DNA from: Mesodorylaimus sp. YZB2_4
Taxonomy: Eukaryota > Nematoda > Enoplea > Dorylaimida > Dorylaimidae
Assembly: GCA_030248295.1 (NCBI GenBank)
Contig: JASANH010001012.1
Coordinates: 62,001-126,000, forward strand
Reading direction: 5' to 3'
DNA: 64,000 bases
In this document: one piece after another, positions 12,018-23,120 of the stretch
How the letters are laid out: each line of letters starts with the position of its first letter
How positions within the stretch are numbered: the stretch's first letter is position 1
The notes under the pieces: model-generated
What the model was told of the DNA's origin: nothing
Databases searched by the model: none
What the model saw: the letters and a program-made list of their open reading frames with translations, nothing else
Translations under genes and position numbers: made by a program

Positions 12018-12650
12018 TTATGGTTGGTAAAAATACTTGATTTAAATGCGTATGCGTATACGCAGTCCCTTCAATGCATTTGCATATGGCGTAATGCGTA
12101 ATACGCGAATTGCGTCGTCCAAAATGTCATAAATGGTCACAAATTCTGATGGCGCCAGGTTTACTATACATAGCAAAATCAGGATACGTACAAAGTTTTA
12201 AAATCCTGTGATGATGGCGCTTTGACAAAGTTAGAAAAAGCCAGATACTGATTGGTAAGAAAGATTCTTTAGCTAACGTTTTTTAAATTTTTGCCGAATT
12301 TTAGGGCAACAGCTGCCGAGCTAAAACGCTGGTAAAATATTGATTTTTTTTTTGTTGCGACCATTAAGGAGAAGATCTAAAAAGTGCAAGTTCGAATTCT
12401 GCGGCATTATTTGACCTCTTGTCGGCGTGCATCTGCTAATTTGATTTGTGGAAAGAAATTCGCAGTGATTTTTAACTTAGCTCAAGCTGCTTATATCAAT
12501 GTACGCATTGTATGTACAGTATTGCGTACAAGCAAGTTTGTGTATGAGTATATGAGTTCATCAGGTGGAATGCGTACGAGTAGACGCATTAAAATTTCAA
12601 TGCTTATACGAAACTTTGCGTATGCTTATTTTGTACGCAACCAACTGTAG
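12018..12650. mobile_element. TIR-like element with TGCGTA-array ends
   Basis: The left end (12046-12115) is a run of ATGCGTATGCGTATACGC-type words. The right end (12500-12645) carries the same GCGTAC/TACGCA words in the opposite sense. GTTGGT lies near both outer edges. It has no intact ORF. I infer a non-autonomous DNA transposon, but the boundaries are approximate and no target duplication is clear. Confidence 0.45.
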
Positions 12651-12694
12651 TGCGCCCATAGGAACTCTCCTACGCGAACACTATTCCACCCGCC

Positions 12695-12960
12695 CTAGAC
12701 GAAGTCCTTTTGTCTAGGAAACTGGGACAGCGGGATAGCGGGATAGTAGGATAGGCAGATATACCAATCGGCCTTTCTAAATGAAACGTGCATTTTTCTG
12801 TAAAAAAGCAGAATCATGCATTGAAAACAGTTGTATATGAACACCGAGTAGCCAAGCTCTCTGACAGCCTACTCAAATGTGTTGCCAAATTGAGAAGATG
12901 CGCAGTAAAGACCACTTTGATGTCTATATACGAATTGCAAGGTCCTAACAGTTATTATTC
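12695..12960 (+). repeat. dispersed repeat, copy 1
   Basis: It shares blocks with 13495-13680, including GTGCATTTTTCT and GAGTAGCCAAGCTCTCTGAC (one mismatch). Non-coding. Confidence 0.6.
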
Positions 12961-13494
12961 TAAAGTGTTACGTGCGATATCGCGCAAACCATAATGCTTT
13001 CATGAGTCTAGCTAGTCAGTCGAATGACGACTTTGGTTACCTACGTACTGTATGAAAAAGTCAAATGTTATTGAAGGCTTTCATTACGGATGATGATGAG
13101 GGAACCGCCAGCTCTAAGATCATGCCACCACATGGAGTGGAGACAGCTACGCGCGTCGTTATTTTCTTCTGCTCACAATAAGTTGAAGACCAAGTCACTG
13201 TCAGAAAAGACGACACAAAAATGCACATTAAAACCTCTAGGGTTGCAGTGTATAATTTTATGTGAATGTTGCAAAACAAACCAGTGTATCGCGGAAAGAG
13301 GTGCTGGGAGCCCAGTAGCGGGCGATGGCCGTTGATCGCTACTCACTACCCCACTTTTCACTACATATTTCCTTCTGACTGCCACATGGAAGTGCCCACT
13401 CTAATTTCTGATTGAAGCAAAACTGGGTCAACAACTGCATCTGCTTTGATCGCCAGCCACCCAATACAAATAGATTTTAGCCTGGAAAAAATTT

Positions 13495-13835
13495 AACTAA
13501 ACTATCCCGACTGTCCCAATAATGGATTGGTAGACGTACTGGCCGACCTCTCTAAACGCAAGGTGCATTTTTCTATGGGAAGAAGAATCGTGCATATTGG
13601 AAGCAGATGTATATGGCGTCATGCAGCACCTAGTAGCCAGGCTCTCTGACATCTACCAAAAGGCGGGAGATAGTCGAGACCGAAGTCTCTAGGCAACAAA
13701 CTCCGACCAGAGTAGGGCAAGTATCGCGAATATACGTGCCCTAGAAACACAACCGAAGAGGTTGATGTCCCAGCCAGGGGAGCGTATCGATTACTCCCAA
13801 CCGCCAGGGATGCTGGTTACAAGGTGTGCTTCCAG
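13495..13835 (+). repeat. dispersed repeat, copy 2
   Basis: The 5' half matches 12695-12960. The 3' half (13655-13830) matches 16440-16660 in blocks such as GTATCGATTACTC and CCCAGCCAGGGGAG. This joins two fragments of one larger repeat. Confidence 0.6.
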
Positions 13836-14037
13836 ATAATTCTATCGGCGATTGATGGCACAGTGGAACCTGAGCTTGTTGACGGCACAATTATACAACT
13901 TGATTTCGCTTTGAGTACAGTATATTTCGAGAACACGCTTGATACAAACCGCAAGCTAGACTCACAGGAAAACGACACTCCACCGTCTGACCTTCAGAAT
14001 CTTCTACTAGACTTTCACACTCTCACTATACACCGCT

Positions 14038-14937
14038 CACGGCCGGATCGGTTCTATATGATTCGGTTCTCGGTTCTTTCGGTTTCGGTTCTAAGCCTTT
14101 CGGTTCGTTTCAATTTTTCGGTTCGAGAGCACTGGGTTTTTCCAGTGCAATTTAGCCTCAGCTTAGACCATTATCTGTGATATTTAACCTTCACAAAAGA
14201 TGCTGCATAGCAAATCGCCATCATAGAAATTCAAGCAAGCCACATTTTACGCTGAATAATTGTATGAATTCTGATCATCAGTACGTTTGCGCGCAAGCAC
14301 ACCTTTATTGCCTATAGGCTGGGGTTTGAATCGAGCGAGCTAAGTTTTACCAGGTCTGCAACGCAATAATGCCCCAGATGCAGGTTCAGATTGCCCTAAA
14401 ACTCAACTTCCCAAAAAAAGGCAAAGAAGGCCCTTTGAAAAAAAACCGCTTCCCAGACACCGAACAATATTCTAAGCGAGCCATTATGGCGCATTTGAAT
14501 GCCATAACAGTATTCAAAGGCGAAAAAAACTTCCAATGCTTCCGGGAGATCATTAAAAACACCCTTTGAATCAACGGCATTGGCGAGAGAGCTAAGACAA
14601 AGTGCCAATATCTAAAGATGCCCCACAAATGCCCTGGAAATCTCAGATTACCCTAGAAGTGTCCTGCTCGAAAAAGTGCCCTGACAGCTTACAATTTCCC
14701 CAGATTTAGCCGATTGCCCTGCACCTGGCGGCAACATTGCGGCCAGTGATCCGCTGCCTGTGTGTTGCTAGTGTGGGGGAAAGGCTTGTGTATACATTGC
14801 TCCAGGGTTGCGCGACACCAGCTGCTTGGTGCGCCGTGGAGCCGAAATTTCCATTCGATTCGGTGCACCGAACCGAAATTTTGGTTCCACCTCTTTCGGT
14901 TCGGCTCGGTTCCAGGAACCGAACCGATCCGCCCGTG
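14038..14937. mobile_element. TIR element with GGTTCGG-array ends
   Basis: The left end starts CACGGCCGGATCGGTTC and the right end, on the minus strand, starts CACGGGCGGATCGGTTC. Both continue into irregular GGTTCGG/GGTTCTG arrays (14040-14130 and 14865-14937). Near 14583 the plus strand translates to GERAKTKCQYLKMP. This resembles ERANAKCHNIKTP in the Myb/SANT-like ORF at 26105-26374, suggesting a decayed transposon protein. An 8-bp target duplication is not clean. Confidence 0.6.
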
Positions 14938-15066
14938 ATAAACCGCCACCATGCCCAGCCTATCATGTCATCACAATTTGACTGGCGGGCGCCCCTCCAT
15001 GTTCTCATTGTCAGCCCACGTTCGCGACAATGCTGCAATGCAAAGCAATCCGCTGAAGCCGCCCCA

Positions 15067-15824
15067 GAATTTCTAAAGAAATCTGTTACCAGACAATTAA
15101 TAGGTTAGCCCAGCCACCCTACTCTGAAACAAATGCAAGGCAAACGAGGTAGGCTGGGCTCCCTCGGCGGCACATGCTTGAGTGGGTTATACTTATCTGG
15201 GTGCGATATATCTACGTTTATGTTACTTCAGGGCGAGGCTCACAATCGTACTCCCACACTCACCAATAATGCATGCCTCTGTGATGCACTCGGTGCATCG
15301 TGAAGTCATGGGGTCGATTCCCTCCGGGATTTTATTCTTTCTGTTTTTCACTAAAGCTAGTACAAACATGAGTATACTTATTCGTATTTTGAATCAAGTT
15401 CGGAAGCTTGTAGTTTTGGAATACGATCTTTTTCTATTACCTCGAACTTACTTGGCAAACTGTGAGGACTTGCTGCAGTAACGAATACTGTATGTCTGGC
15501 ACCTACCCAGTGACACTAGAGCAGGAAGTTCAGCTTCTGTTGAGCTAGCATGCTAATAACTTAGGCGTACAACCTTCTGCAATAGAACTAAAGACCGTCG
15601 GTTCTTGTGTTGTCATCTCTCTATTGCCTGAATGAAGTGGCTGAGGCAGGGGACGCCCTGTTACACATTTTATTTGTGACAGTGTGGCAATTCTGTTTGA
15701 TCACAATTTTTCTACAAATTCCGCCGATGGAGCCCAGCCAACCTCGCTTGCCTTCCACTTGTTTAGAGTAGAGTGGCTGGGCTAACCTTTTCGTTGTCTG
15801 ATAAATTTTTTAGAAATAATAGTA
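15067..15824. mobile_element. long-TIR MITE
   Basis: Inverted ends of about 110 bp: the left arm includes GGTTAGCCCAGCCACCCTAC (15104 onward) and the right arm gives the same words on the minus strand (to about 15790). Inner TIR words GGCTGGGCTCC occur on both sides. A tRNA B-box-like word (GGGTCGATTCCC, about 15312) lies inside, possibly a nested SINE. No transposase is visible. A third loose match of the TIR lies near 15970. Confidence 0.65.
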
Positions 15825-16265
15825 CTTTTTAGCACCCATATTTGGGCTAGGAATTCAGAATAGATAAAAAAATTCGTCGTCTGGTCCATCCCGAGCTGAC
15901 GCAAATCTCGTACAAAGAAGGTTGCCACGTTATGCTCTGTTACTGTGGCCTACTGCGCATAAGTTCAAGAGTGGCTGGGCTAAAAGGCAACTATTCTGGC
16001 TTTTGGCAGGGGTTTTCACACTCCATTGCAGGTTGTGCTGGTGCCGTAATGTGCCGGTTGTGCCAGCAAAAAAATTAACATCTGAGATATTTTCAGGTGT
16101 CAAACGGGCTCAATTTCCGCAACAAATATTCTTTGCTACAGAGAATGTGCCCTGGCCGAGTGTGCACTGACCGAGCGCGCCGTGCGTCGCAAGATGACCA
16201 ATCGACAGTTAAGTGCCAAACATCTTTGCTGTCAACGTGGACCCTTGGGCAACCCATGGACTATC

Positions 16266-16311
16266 TTGAGTGCACTTTTCGTGTGATTAATCACACGAAA
16301 AGTGCACTCAA
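16266..16311. repeat. 46-bp perfect palindrome
   Basis: Perfect inverted symmetry centred between 16288 and 16289, around GTGTGATTAATCACAC. It extends imperfectly to about 64 bp (16257-16320). It may be a foldback relic or a protein-binding dyad. Confidence 0.95.
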
Positions 16312-16439
16312 CACAGTCCAGCCCATGAGTACGTAGGATATACTGTACTGAATATACTGCAATCTTTGGTAGTTGACAGAGAAGATGTGGGCCTCTTAAC
16401 TGCCGATTTGTCATTCTGCTCACGTGTTAGAACATTTGA

Positions 16440-16660
16440 CACTTCCTAACTGTCGGAATAGTGTAAACAAGCCTGGCAGGCGTAAGAGGGAGATGGCCGA
16501 CCGATATCGGCGGGACAAAAAACTCCGACTGGAGCAGGCAAGTCTTGCGAGTATAACTACTGCTGAAACATCAACCCGAGAGGTTGACGCCTCCCAGCCA
16601 GGGGAGAGTATCGATTACTCTCTCCCACTCGCCATGGCCTGCCAGGCATGAGGGTTACAA
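16440..16660 (+). repeat. dispersed repeat, copy 3
   Basis: Homologous to the 3' half of the repeat at 13495-13835. The best block is CCCAGCCAGGGGAGAGTATC. Confidence 0.6.
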
Positions 16661-17022
16661 GAGCATCCCATGAATTGACGGGTACAAGATTTTTACTACC
16701 CGAGTCGAAGTTCATTGATACTAAGAATGAGAACAGGTGGGCCTCAATAGGCTGTGAGCAAAATACGCTGTACATATGGGCTGCCATCTTCTCATGGGAC
16801 ACGAATGCTATTGCTGCCGGCTGGTCAACACAACGGACGCTGTACAAGGCTGATGGAACGCGATAGATCTTCAAACATGCGCTGTATTTCCACATCACGC
16901 CACCAGGCGACAGTGCTATATCGACACATACATACAAACAACTAACCATGAACCATTCAACAGCCAAAGCCTAAAATTCAAACCTCCCATTTCCTAGACC
17001 GTTCAAAACCACAAATGTATGC

Positions 17023-17762
17023 TTATGCACGTTTGCATCCACCACCCATGCCTCCGTGTCCTCCCATATCACCACCACCGCAGCGCTTGTTCATTCTCTT
17101 CTCGGCACTGCGTCCGTTCATGCAGCGTTGTTGGCGGCTGACCTCGGCGTCGCGTTGGAAGAACATTTGTTGCTTGGCGATCTTGGCGGCACGCTCGGCT
17201 AGAGCACGCTTGCCGCAGCAGCAGCAGCACTTGCAACAACAGCAGCAGCAGCAACAGCAGCAACAACAACAACAACAACAGCAACAGCAGCAGCAGCAAC
17301 AGCACTTGCAGCAGCAGCAGCAGCCACGCTTGGTCCGGGCCATGCGCTTGTCCGTGCTCGGCTCGAAGTCGGCGCTGTCGGCGCGTCCGACCAACTGCAG
17401 CTCACGCTTGCCCCAGCCGCCGCCGCCGCCGCCGCATCGCTTGTTCATGTGGATGGATTCGACTTCGCGTTGGATGCGTCCCCAGCCACCCATGTCACCA
17501 CCACCACCGCCGCAGCTGCAACGCTTGGCGCGATCAACATCCCTCGTTCCGACATTGACTGCCAACGGGATTTCATTCACTTCACCTACACAGCAGAAAA
17601 ATCAAGATTTCGCAAGCTACGGCGATTACTTTCCATTTTACCTTCATTTTGGGGCTGGAGAGGGAATTGGAGTACTTGTTGTTCTAGCTCAGAGGGACGA
17701 GCCAAGGCAGCCGAAACAACAGCCAAGCAGACGAATGCAATCAGAGCTTTGACTGAGGCCAT
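17023..17762 (-). CDS. secreted poly-cysteine peptide precursor, copy D (227 aa, two exons)
   Basis: Exons 17762-17642 and 17585-17023, with a 56-bp phase-1 intron ending TGTGTAG. The leader (starting MASVKALIAFVCLAVV) is a clear signal peptide, followed by RPSELEQQ and a longer propeptide than in copy A. Exon 2 has the family order, but the first peptides belong to the Gly/Trp subtype. The Cys-Ser-Cys peptide lacks His-His and reads GGDMGGWG, and the next is Cys-Gly6-Trp-Gly-Lys-Arg, a candidate Trp-amide. The core is Gly-Cys5-Lys-Cys24-Lys-Cys5-Gly-Lys-Arg. The last peptide is CGGGDMGGHGGMGGGC, then KRA. Like copy C it has AKIAK where the other subtype has AKMAK. It is divergently paired with copy B, with 647 bp between start codons. 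Function is unknown. Confidence 0.85.
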
Positions 17763-17848
17763 TCCTTGGTGCTTTCTGTATACTGGAGTTAGAGGCTGTT
17801 TACTGAGCAGATGAAACCTGAACTGATGATCTGCCATTTGAAGAAATC

Positions 17849-17857
17849 CTTTTTATA
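17849..17857 (-). promoter_or_regulatory. TATA box of poly-Cys copy D
   Basis: TATAAAAAG on the minus strand, about 90 bp before the ATG. The word is the same as in copy C. Confidence 0.7.
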
Positions 17858-18307
17858 TGACCACTGGTGGACGAAATCGTGATTGGACAACAGATCGTAT
17901 GCCATTTTCAAATAAGCTGCTCCAGACTGGACGCTGATTCATGTCCGGACTGTCGTGATCCCAAACACGAACAGGCAGCAATGGGAGCATAGAAAACAAA
18001 CGTCGAGGGTGCCAATTCACGCTCCGTCTATTCCATGACATTCACCAGCTGGCAGCATGCTGGTATTGGCATGCAATGACTGAGGTGTTAGGAAAGCGAC
18101 GATTTCTAGCTTACAATTAGGCATGCAAACAAGGAAAACAGGTAATAATTTCACAGATACTATTTATTTAAACGACCATATTGCCGAATGAAAATGGAAA
18201 AATATCAAACACCTGAATTTCTGTTAATTTACTGAGTCACGCAACGCGTCAGATAAACCATGACAATCTTCGTTTACACAAAAAATACAGCCAGCAAAAA
18301 TTTCTGG

Positions 18308-18315
18308 TATATAAG
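18308..18315 (+). promoter_or_regulatory. TATA box of poly-Cys copy B
   Basis: TATATAAGGC, 95 bp before the ATG. Confidence 0.7.
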
Positions 18316-18409
18316 GCATCAATAAAGAAGAACCATCATCGCATTTTGCACTTCTCACTTGCCTCCACTTCCTCTTCCGAGCCCAAGCAGCTGTCGCTTT
18401 TTTAAAACA

Positions 18410-19104
18410 ATGGCTTCAACCAAGATTTTAATTGCTTTTTTCTGCTTGGCTATGGTCGCTGCAGCATACGGCCGTCCAACGGAACAAGAAGAAACCAAGG
18501 GTAAAATTTTCATGTTTTGCGAAGTGCAGGTTATTTACTGTCTATTTTCTTCTCAGAGGTCGAAACCAAGGACATGTCCCGCGCCAAGCGATGCAGCTGT
18601 GGTGGTGGTGATGACCATCACATGGGCATGGGCGGTATGGGCGGCGGCTGGGGACGCATCCAACGCGAAGTCGAATCGGCCGAACGCAGCAAGCGATGCA
18701 TGAGTGGCAAGCGTGAGCTGCAGCTGGTGGGACGCGCCGACAGCGCCGACTTTGAGCCGAGCACGGACAAGCGCATGGCCCGGACGAAGCGTGGCTGCTG
18801 CTGCTGCTGCAAGTGCTGTTGCTGCTGCTGCTGTTGCTGTTGCTGTTGTTGTTGTTGCTGCTGTTGCTGCTGCTGCTGTTGTTGCAAGTGCTGCTGCTGC
18901 TGCGGCAAGCGTGCTCTGGCCGAGCGTGCCGCCAAGATGGCCAAGCAACAAATGTTCTTCCAACGCGACGCCGAGGTCAGCCGCCAACAACGCTGCATGA
19001 ACGGACGTAGTGCCGAGAAGAGAATGAACAAGCGATGCATGGGCGGAATGGGAGGTGGTATGGGTGGAGGCATGGGCATGGGCGGTGGATGCAAACGTGC
19101 CTAG
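18410..19104 (+). CDS. secreted poly-cysteine peptide precursor, copy B (212 aa, two exons)
   Basis: Exons 18410-18500 and 18557-19104, joined by a 56-bp phase-1 intron (donor GGTAAAAT, acceptor TTCTCAG). The signal peptide is followed by GRPTEQEETK. Exon 2 encodes the His/Met subtype: Cys-Ser-Cys, then DDHHMGMGGMGGG, CMSGKR, an acidic 20-mer ending in DKR, MARTKR, the Gly-Cys5-Lys-Cys24-Lys-Cys5-Gly-Lys-Arg core, a basic Gln/Met peptide, and a Cys-bounded Gly/Met peptide. Length and exon sizes equal copy A (91 and 548 nt coding). The cysteine codons are a mixture of TGC and TGT whose order differs from the other copies. This is the clearest family member for a gene model, because TATA box, start, splice sites and stop all lie close together. 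Confidence 0.87.
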
Positions 19105-20450
19105 ACGTTTGCCTTCTGATTGTGAGAGGAGATATTTATGTTACGTCGGATTGGATAACGTTATTCGCACAGTAGTGTAGAATGAATAGAAGTTTCATAA
19201 ATTTTTGTCATCGCTTTTATGCACACGAAAATTTGAACAATGCTGCAGTGGGCATTGTCTGTTTGCCTGTACTAAGGATTAAACCAAACGCACGATCAGA
19301 GCATATATCGCGCTTCGCTCATGACTGACTATGAGAAGATGTTTCGAGGCAGCACTTCAGATTTCGTAAAAAAAACAGACAATTCGAGGAGACGAGCTAT
19401 GGAGCAAGGTCGTATGATTTTTTAATTTTGCGATGTGATGCGCTGACGATAAGACCTAAAGCTGGAACCCTGAAACGTGTCTGTTTTCTCTCGGTTGGCC
19501 ATCATGTAACGTTTGATTTGAAAATATAGTGACTTCTGTCGCTTAAAGACGCCTCGTTTTTGTCGCATCACAGCATACTGTGACGTAGGAAATCCGTTAG
19601 ACTTGACCGTCCATTGCGCCACATTTTTTTAATCTGTTGGTAGTGAGCTGATAGTGAGTTTTACTTTATGCACTTGTTGGTAACTCGGGCTTCTCACTCT
19701 AATTATAAGCTCCCGGTAGGGGTCAATCAAAATTGTTCAAGAATCCATCACTTACTGGCCCCTACTTTTGGGCCATGGTTTCAAGGTAACTCCCATCGTC
19801 CAAAACGTGCATTGTACAGTACAGTATAGAGAACACAGAAATTGATAAATTTTGTCTCTATACGTACTTTTATTCAAAACATAGCCGTGGGAAGAATGGT
19901 CTGGGTCTATTTAGCATTTTTAGGTTTTATCAAGAATTCCATGCGGGCGCAGTAGCTTCTGTGAGTCCAGGACAAACTGAGTAGACGAGACTCCATGTCC
20001 GCATATAGAGCAGAATGAAGACAAGGCTTAAGAGAAATCCGAAAGAAATTCGCCCAGGGACCACCCAGATGTTGTCCCAGACGTTGGGGTGTTGTAGTTA
20101 GATAATCTTATAATCTTCTTGGTGCAGATAGGCTCTGATGCAGAACAAGCTTCAGATCATCTAACAATAATGCAACACTCTAAAACCCTGGACGATGGAC
20201 TAAAAAGAGACCTAGGAGCGCAAATTAGCATGGGTGGCGTGGGCAATCAGAGATGACCGAGCTCAGAATATTCCACAGTGCATCTGTTTGTTCCCCCAGC
20301 TTGCAGAAATCGCATCTCAGCTCTTACATGAAACCCACGCGATGATCTTCATGGCAGCATCCTCACGCAATTCGTGCCACCAACAGACGCAATTTGTTTG
20401 CTGTGACGATTCGGTGTTTTGTTTGCATGACTATACCCATCAGTCATGAA
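19105..20450. other. intergenic between poly-Cys copies B and C
   Basis: No exon or clear repeat. Presumably holds the 3' UTR of B and the upstream region of C. Confidence 0.5.
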
Positions 20451-20459
20451 TATAAAAAG
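20451..20459 (+). promoter_or_regulatory. TATA box of poly-Cys copy C
   Basis: TATAAAAAG, 96 bp before the ATG at 20547. Confidence 0.7.
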
Positions 20460-20546
20460 GGCGGCTGGGGAGGAAAGAGCATCATAGCATTTGTGAGCAA
20501 AGCTGCAGTCAGCCACTCCGCTTCGGCACCAGCCCGCCTTAAGAAA

Positions 20547-20996
20547 ATGTTTTTGAAAAATACTTTGGTCGCTTTATTCTGCCTTGCAGTCGCTACCGTC
20601 GTTGTTGCTCGACCAGCGGAGCAAGAAGGAATTGCTCAAAATGGTGAGGATTGTTTTGAATTTGACGGTCTCCAAAGCTATGTAACTTGTCTTACAGGAG
20701 AAGCCGTCGTCTCAGTTGAAACCAAGGATGTCGAACGTGCTAAGCGTTGCAGCTGTGGTGGTGGTGGTGGTGGTGACATGGGTGGCTGGGGACGCATCCA
20801 ACGCGAAGTCGAATCCATCCACATGAACAAGCGATGCGGCGGCGGCGGCGGCTGGGGCAAGCGTGAGCTGCAGTTGGTGGGACGCGCCGACAGCGCCGAC
20901 TTTGAGCCGAGCACGGACAAGCGCATGGCCCGGACGAAGCGTGGCTGCTGCTGCTGCTGCAAGTGCTGTTGCTGCTGCTGCTGCTGCTGCTGTTGT

Positions 20997-21028
<32 letters not shown>

Positions 21029-21245
21029 TTGTTGCAAGTGCTGCTGCTGCTGCGGCAAGCGTGCTCTGGCCGAGCGTGCCGCCAAGATCGCCAAGCAACA
21101 AATGTTCTTCCAACGCGACGCCGAGGTCAGCCGCCAACAACGCTGCATGAACGGACGCAGTGCCGAGAAGAGAATGAACAAGCGCTGTGGCGGTGGTGAT
21201 ATGGGAGGACACGGGGGTATGGGTGGTGGATGCAAACGCGCTTAA
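20547..21245 (+). CDS. secreted poly-cysteine peptide precursor, copy C (214 aa, two exons)
   Basis: By homology with the other copies, exons are 20547-20643 and 20698-21245. The 54-bp intron (donor GTGAGG, acceptor CTTACAG) is phase 1 and happens to keep an open frame, so an unspliced 232-residue product is also possible. The longer frame starting at 20394 is rejected because the TATA box at 20451 lies inside it. The signal peptide begins MFLKNTLVALFCLAVA and ends before RPAEQ. Exon 2 is of the Gly/Trp subtype, with Cys-Gly5-Trp-Gly-Lys-Arg and a C-terminal CGGGDMGGHGGMGGGC peptide. The core is again Gly-Cys5-Lys-Cys24-Lys-Cys5-Gly-Lys-Arg. A candidate polyadenylation signal AATAAA lies at 21494. 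Confidence 0.85.
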
Positions 21246-21730
21246 TAGGCAGGAGTGTATGTGATCACTTCACGCCTGGGTCATTCTTGCAAAGGCGGCA
21301 TGGTGCTGTGGTAATGTTCAATCTCTTCGAGTTGAGCATGCCAATCAGATATTTAAATTTCCTCGGTTTTATATGTTGGTTCTGGGATAGCTGGATACTT
21401 TATTTGTTTCTTGTGCGTTGAAAGCACATGGGATGGCCATGCAGGCTTCGAGGCTGGAACATATTATAACTTCGTGACCTGATTGAGCGACTGAATAAAG
21501 TTTTTCTGATTGCTTTTTACAACGTCTTTTCAAAAACTTGAGCTCATAATTAAAAACATAATAGCTCCCACTGCTGAATTGCAGAGTTGCGGCGATTGTG
21601 TATTTGCAGCCGTTTGATTCGCGCCTCATTTCACCTGTGTGGATTTCTCTGGCAGATGGTATAACATCTTGCTCACATTGATGCATATTTGTGGAATAAT
21701 ACATCCGTTAGCTATCCTGGAAGTACTGTT
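21246..21730. other. 3' flank of poly-Cys copy C
   Basis: It contains AATAAA at 21494-21499, a plausible polyadenylation signal for copy C. Nothing else supported. Confidence 0.4.
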
Positions 21731-23120
21731 GATATGGATATCCATGTCCATATCTATATCTAATCGATATCGATATCTTTTGACATATCGACACCGAGAT
21801 CATATTTATATCCATATCTACATATGTATGTATATCTATATTATATCTTTTTACGTTTAAGATATCGACAAAAAGATATGAATATTTAAGGGTTTTAGAG
21901 GTCTGAAAGTGGTTGTTTCCTGCAAAAAGAACCTGGGAAAGGTGCTAAGCGGCCATCCGTACAGGACATCAAGACCCCTAGCAGGTGGGTGCCACACGAC
22001 TGGACTGACTCCCTTTAGCTTGTCTAACGATAAGTTCCTATCAAAGCAGAGACAAAAAAATTTTTTAAATAAGCAGTAATGAATTGATGCTATTAAAACT
22101 GTGGAAATTTGCCTGGAAGATGAAACCAGAGCATGTTCAGTTAAAAAACTTCTAAACAAGGTACAAGAGAAAATAAACGATTGTTTCTGAGCTTCTGTAT
22201 TAGTCAGTTATTATGTACCAGCAGCAACCTCAACCCTCCATAATCCAAGCCACATTTACTGCTTCGTACATACAGCACTTCCCACGACTAGGACGACCAT
22301 GTCGTTTTTATGTACTGTAAGGGTAGGATGGAAATTTACTTGAAACGATGTCCTACAACTCGGAGGTCTTCTAATTGAGAAAGAGCCTCCTGCACACAAG
22401 CTACCTCGTTTTATAAAATTGTTGTTGATCTCCGCATGCAAGCTATGTATCTTACCTCTGGTCACCTTTGGGGCAGAGGTCAGCCTATATTTTTCGCTTA
22501 AAATACCAAAAGGCACTCCTTTATCGTGTTTAACTCCGTAGCTGTTTTCTCTTTCTATTCACTTATTCTAATCTGATTCTACAACCACAAGTTCTACTGT
22601 TCTTCATATATTTTCAGGAACTGCTTTAATCTTGTTTCAAACGCGCCCCTCCTCCGCCGGGCCATGACTTTCATGTTACAATTGGTCATTACGGTTTTTT
22701 CTACACCCTTACTTTTTTAATCGGAAGCTGATTAGGTCATCTGGATGCTTTTTGTATTTTCGTACAACATGAATGCTTACCTGTTGCTTGATTAAGGCGC
22801 TTTTGATTGTCAAATTGGTGCCAGCATCAGCTGTATGCAGGCATTGTGCTAACTATAAGATTCCCACTTCACATTTTGTATCTTGCAGTGCTCTGCGTAC
22901 AGTAACTCACGATCAGCCTTGATTTTGAGTTGGCTCCTTTCTGTAGATTTCTGGGGGAGTCACCTGCTGTTACCAGCCCAGGCCAGAGTCATATTATCTC
23001 ATATCGATATCTAAAATCGATATTTATCGATATAATTTCGAAGATATAGATCTGGATATCGGTATCCATATTCATATTTAATTGCCATAAGGATATCGAA
23101 ATCATATCCATATCCATATC
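21731..23120. mobile_element. element with GATATC/GGATAT-array ends
   Basis: The left end (21731-21880) and right end (22990-23120) are dense in GATATGG, GATATC and CGATAT words. The outermost words read GATATGGATATCCAT on the left and, on the minus strand, GATATGGATATGGATAT on the right. Minus-strand frames inside (about 21857-22516) have no motif that I recognise. I infer a DNA transposon remnant of about 1.4 kb. Edges and target duplication are unresolved. Confidence 0.5.

Larger units (their letters stand above)
17763..18409. promoter_or_regulatory. shared divergent promoter region of poly-Cys copies D and B
   Basis: A 647-bp interval between opposite start codons, with a TATA box near each end (minus strand 17849-17857, plus strand 18308-18315). 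Common regulation is inferred from geometry alone. Confidence 0.5.

Noticed and set aside
20394..20546. Longer N-terminus for poly-Cys copy C
   Set aside because: The TATA box at 20451 lies inside it and the signal peptide begins at the Met at 20547.
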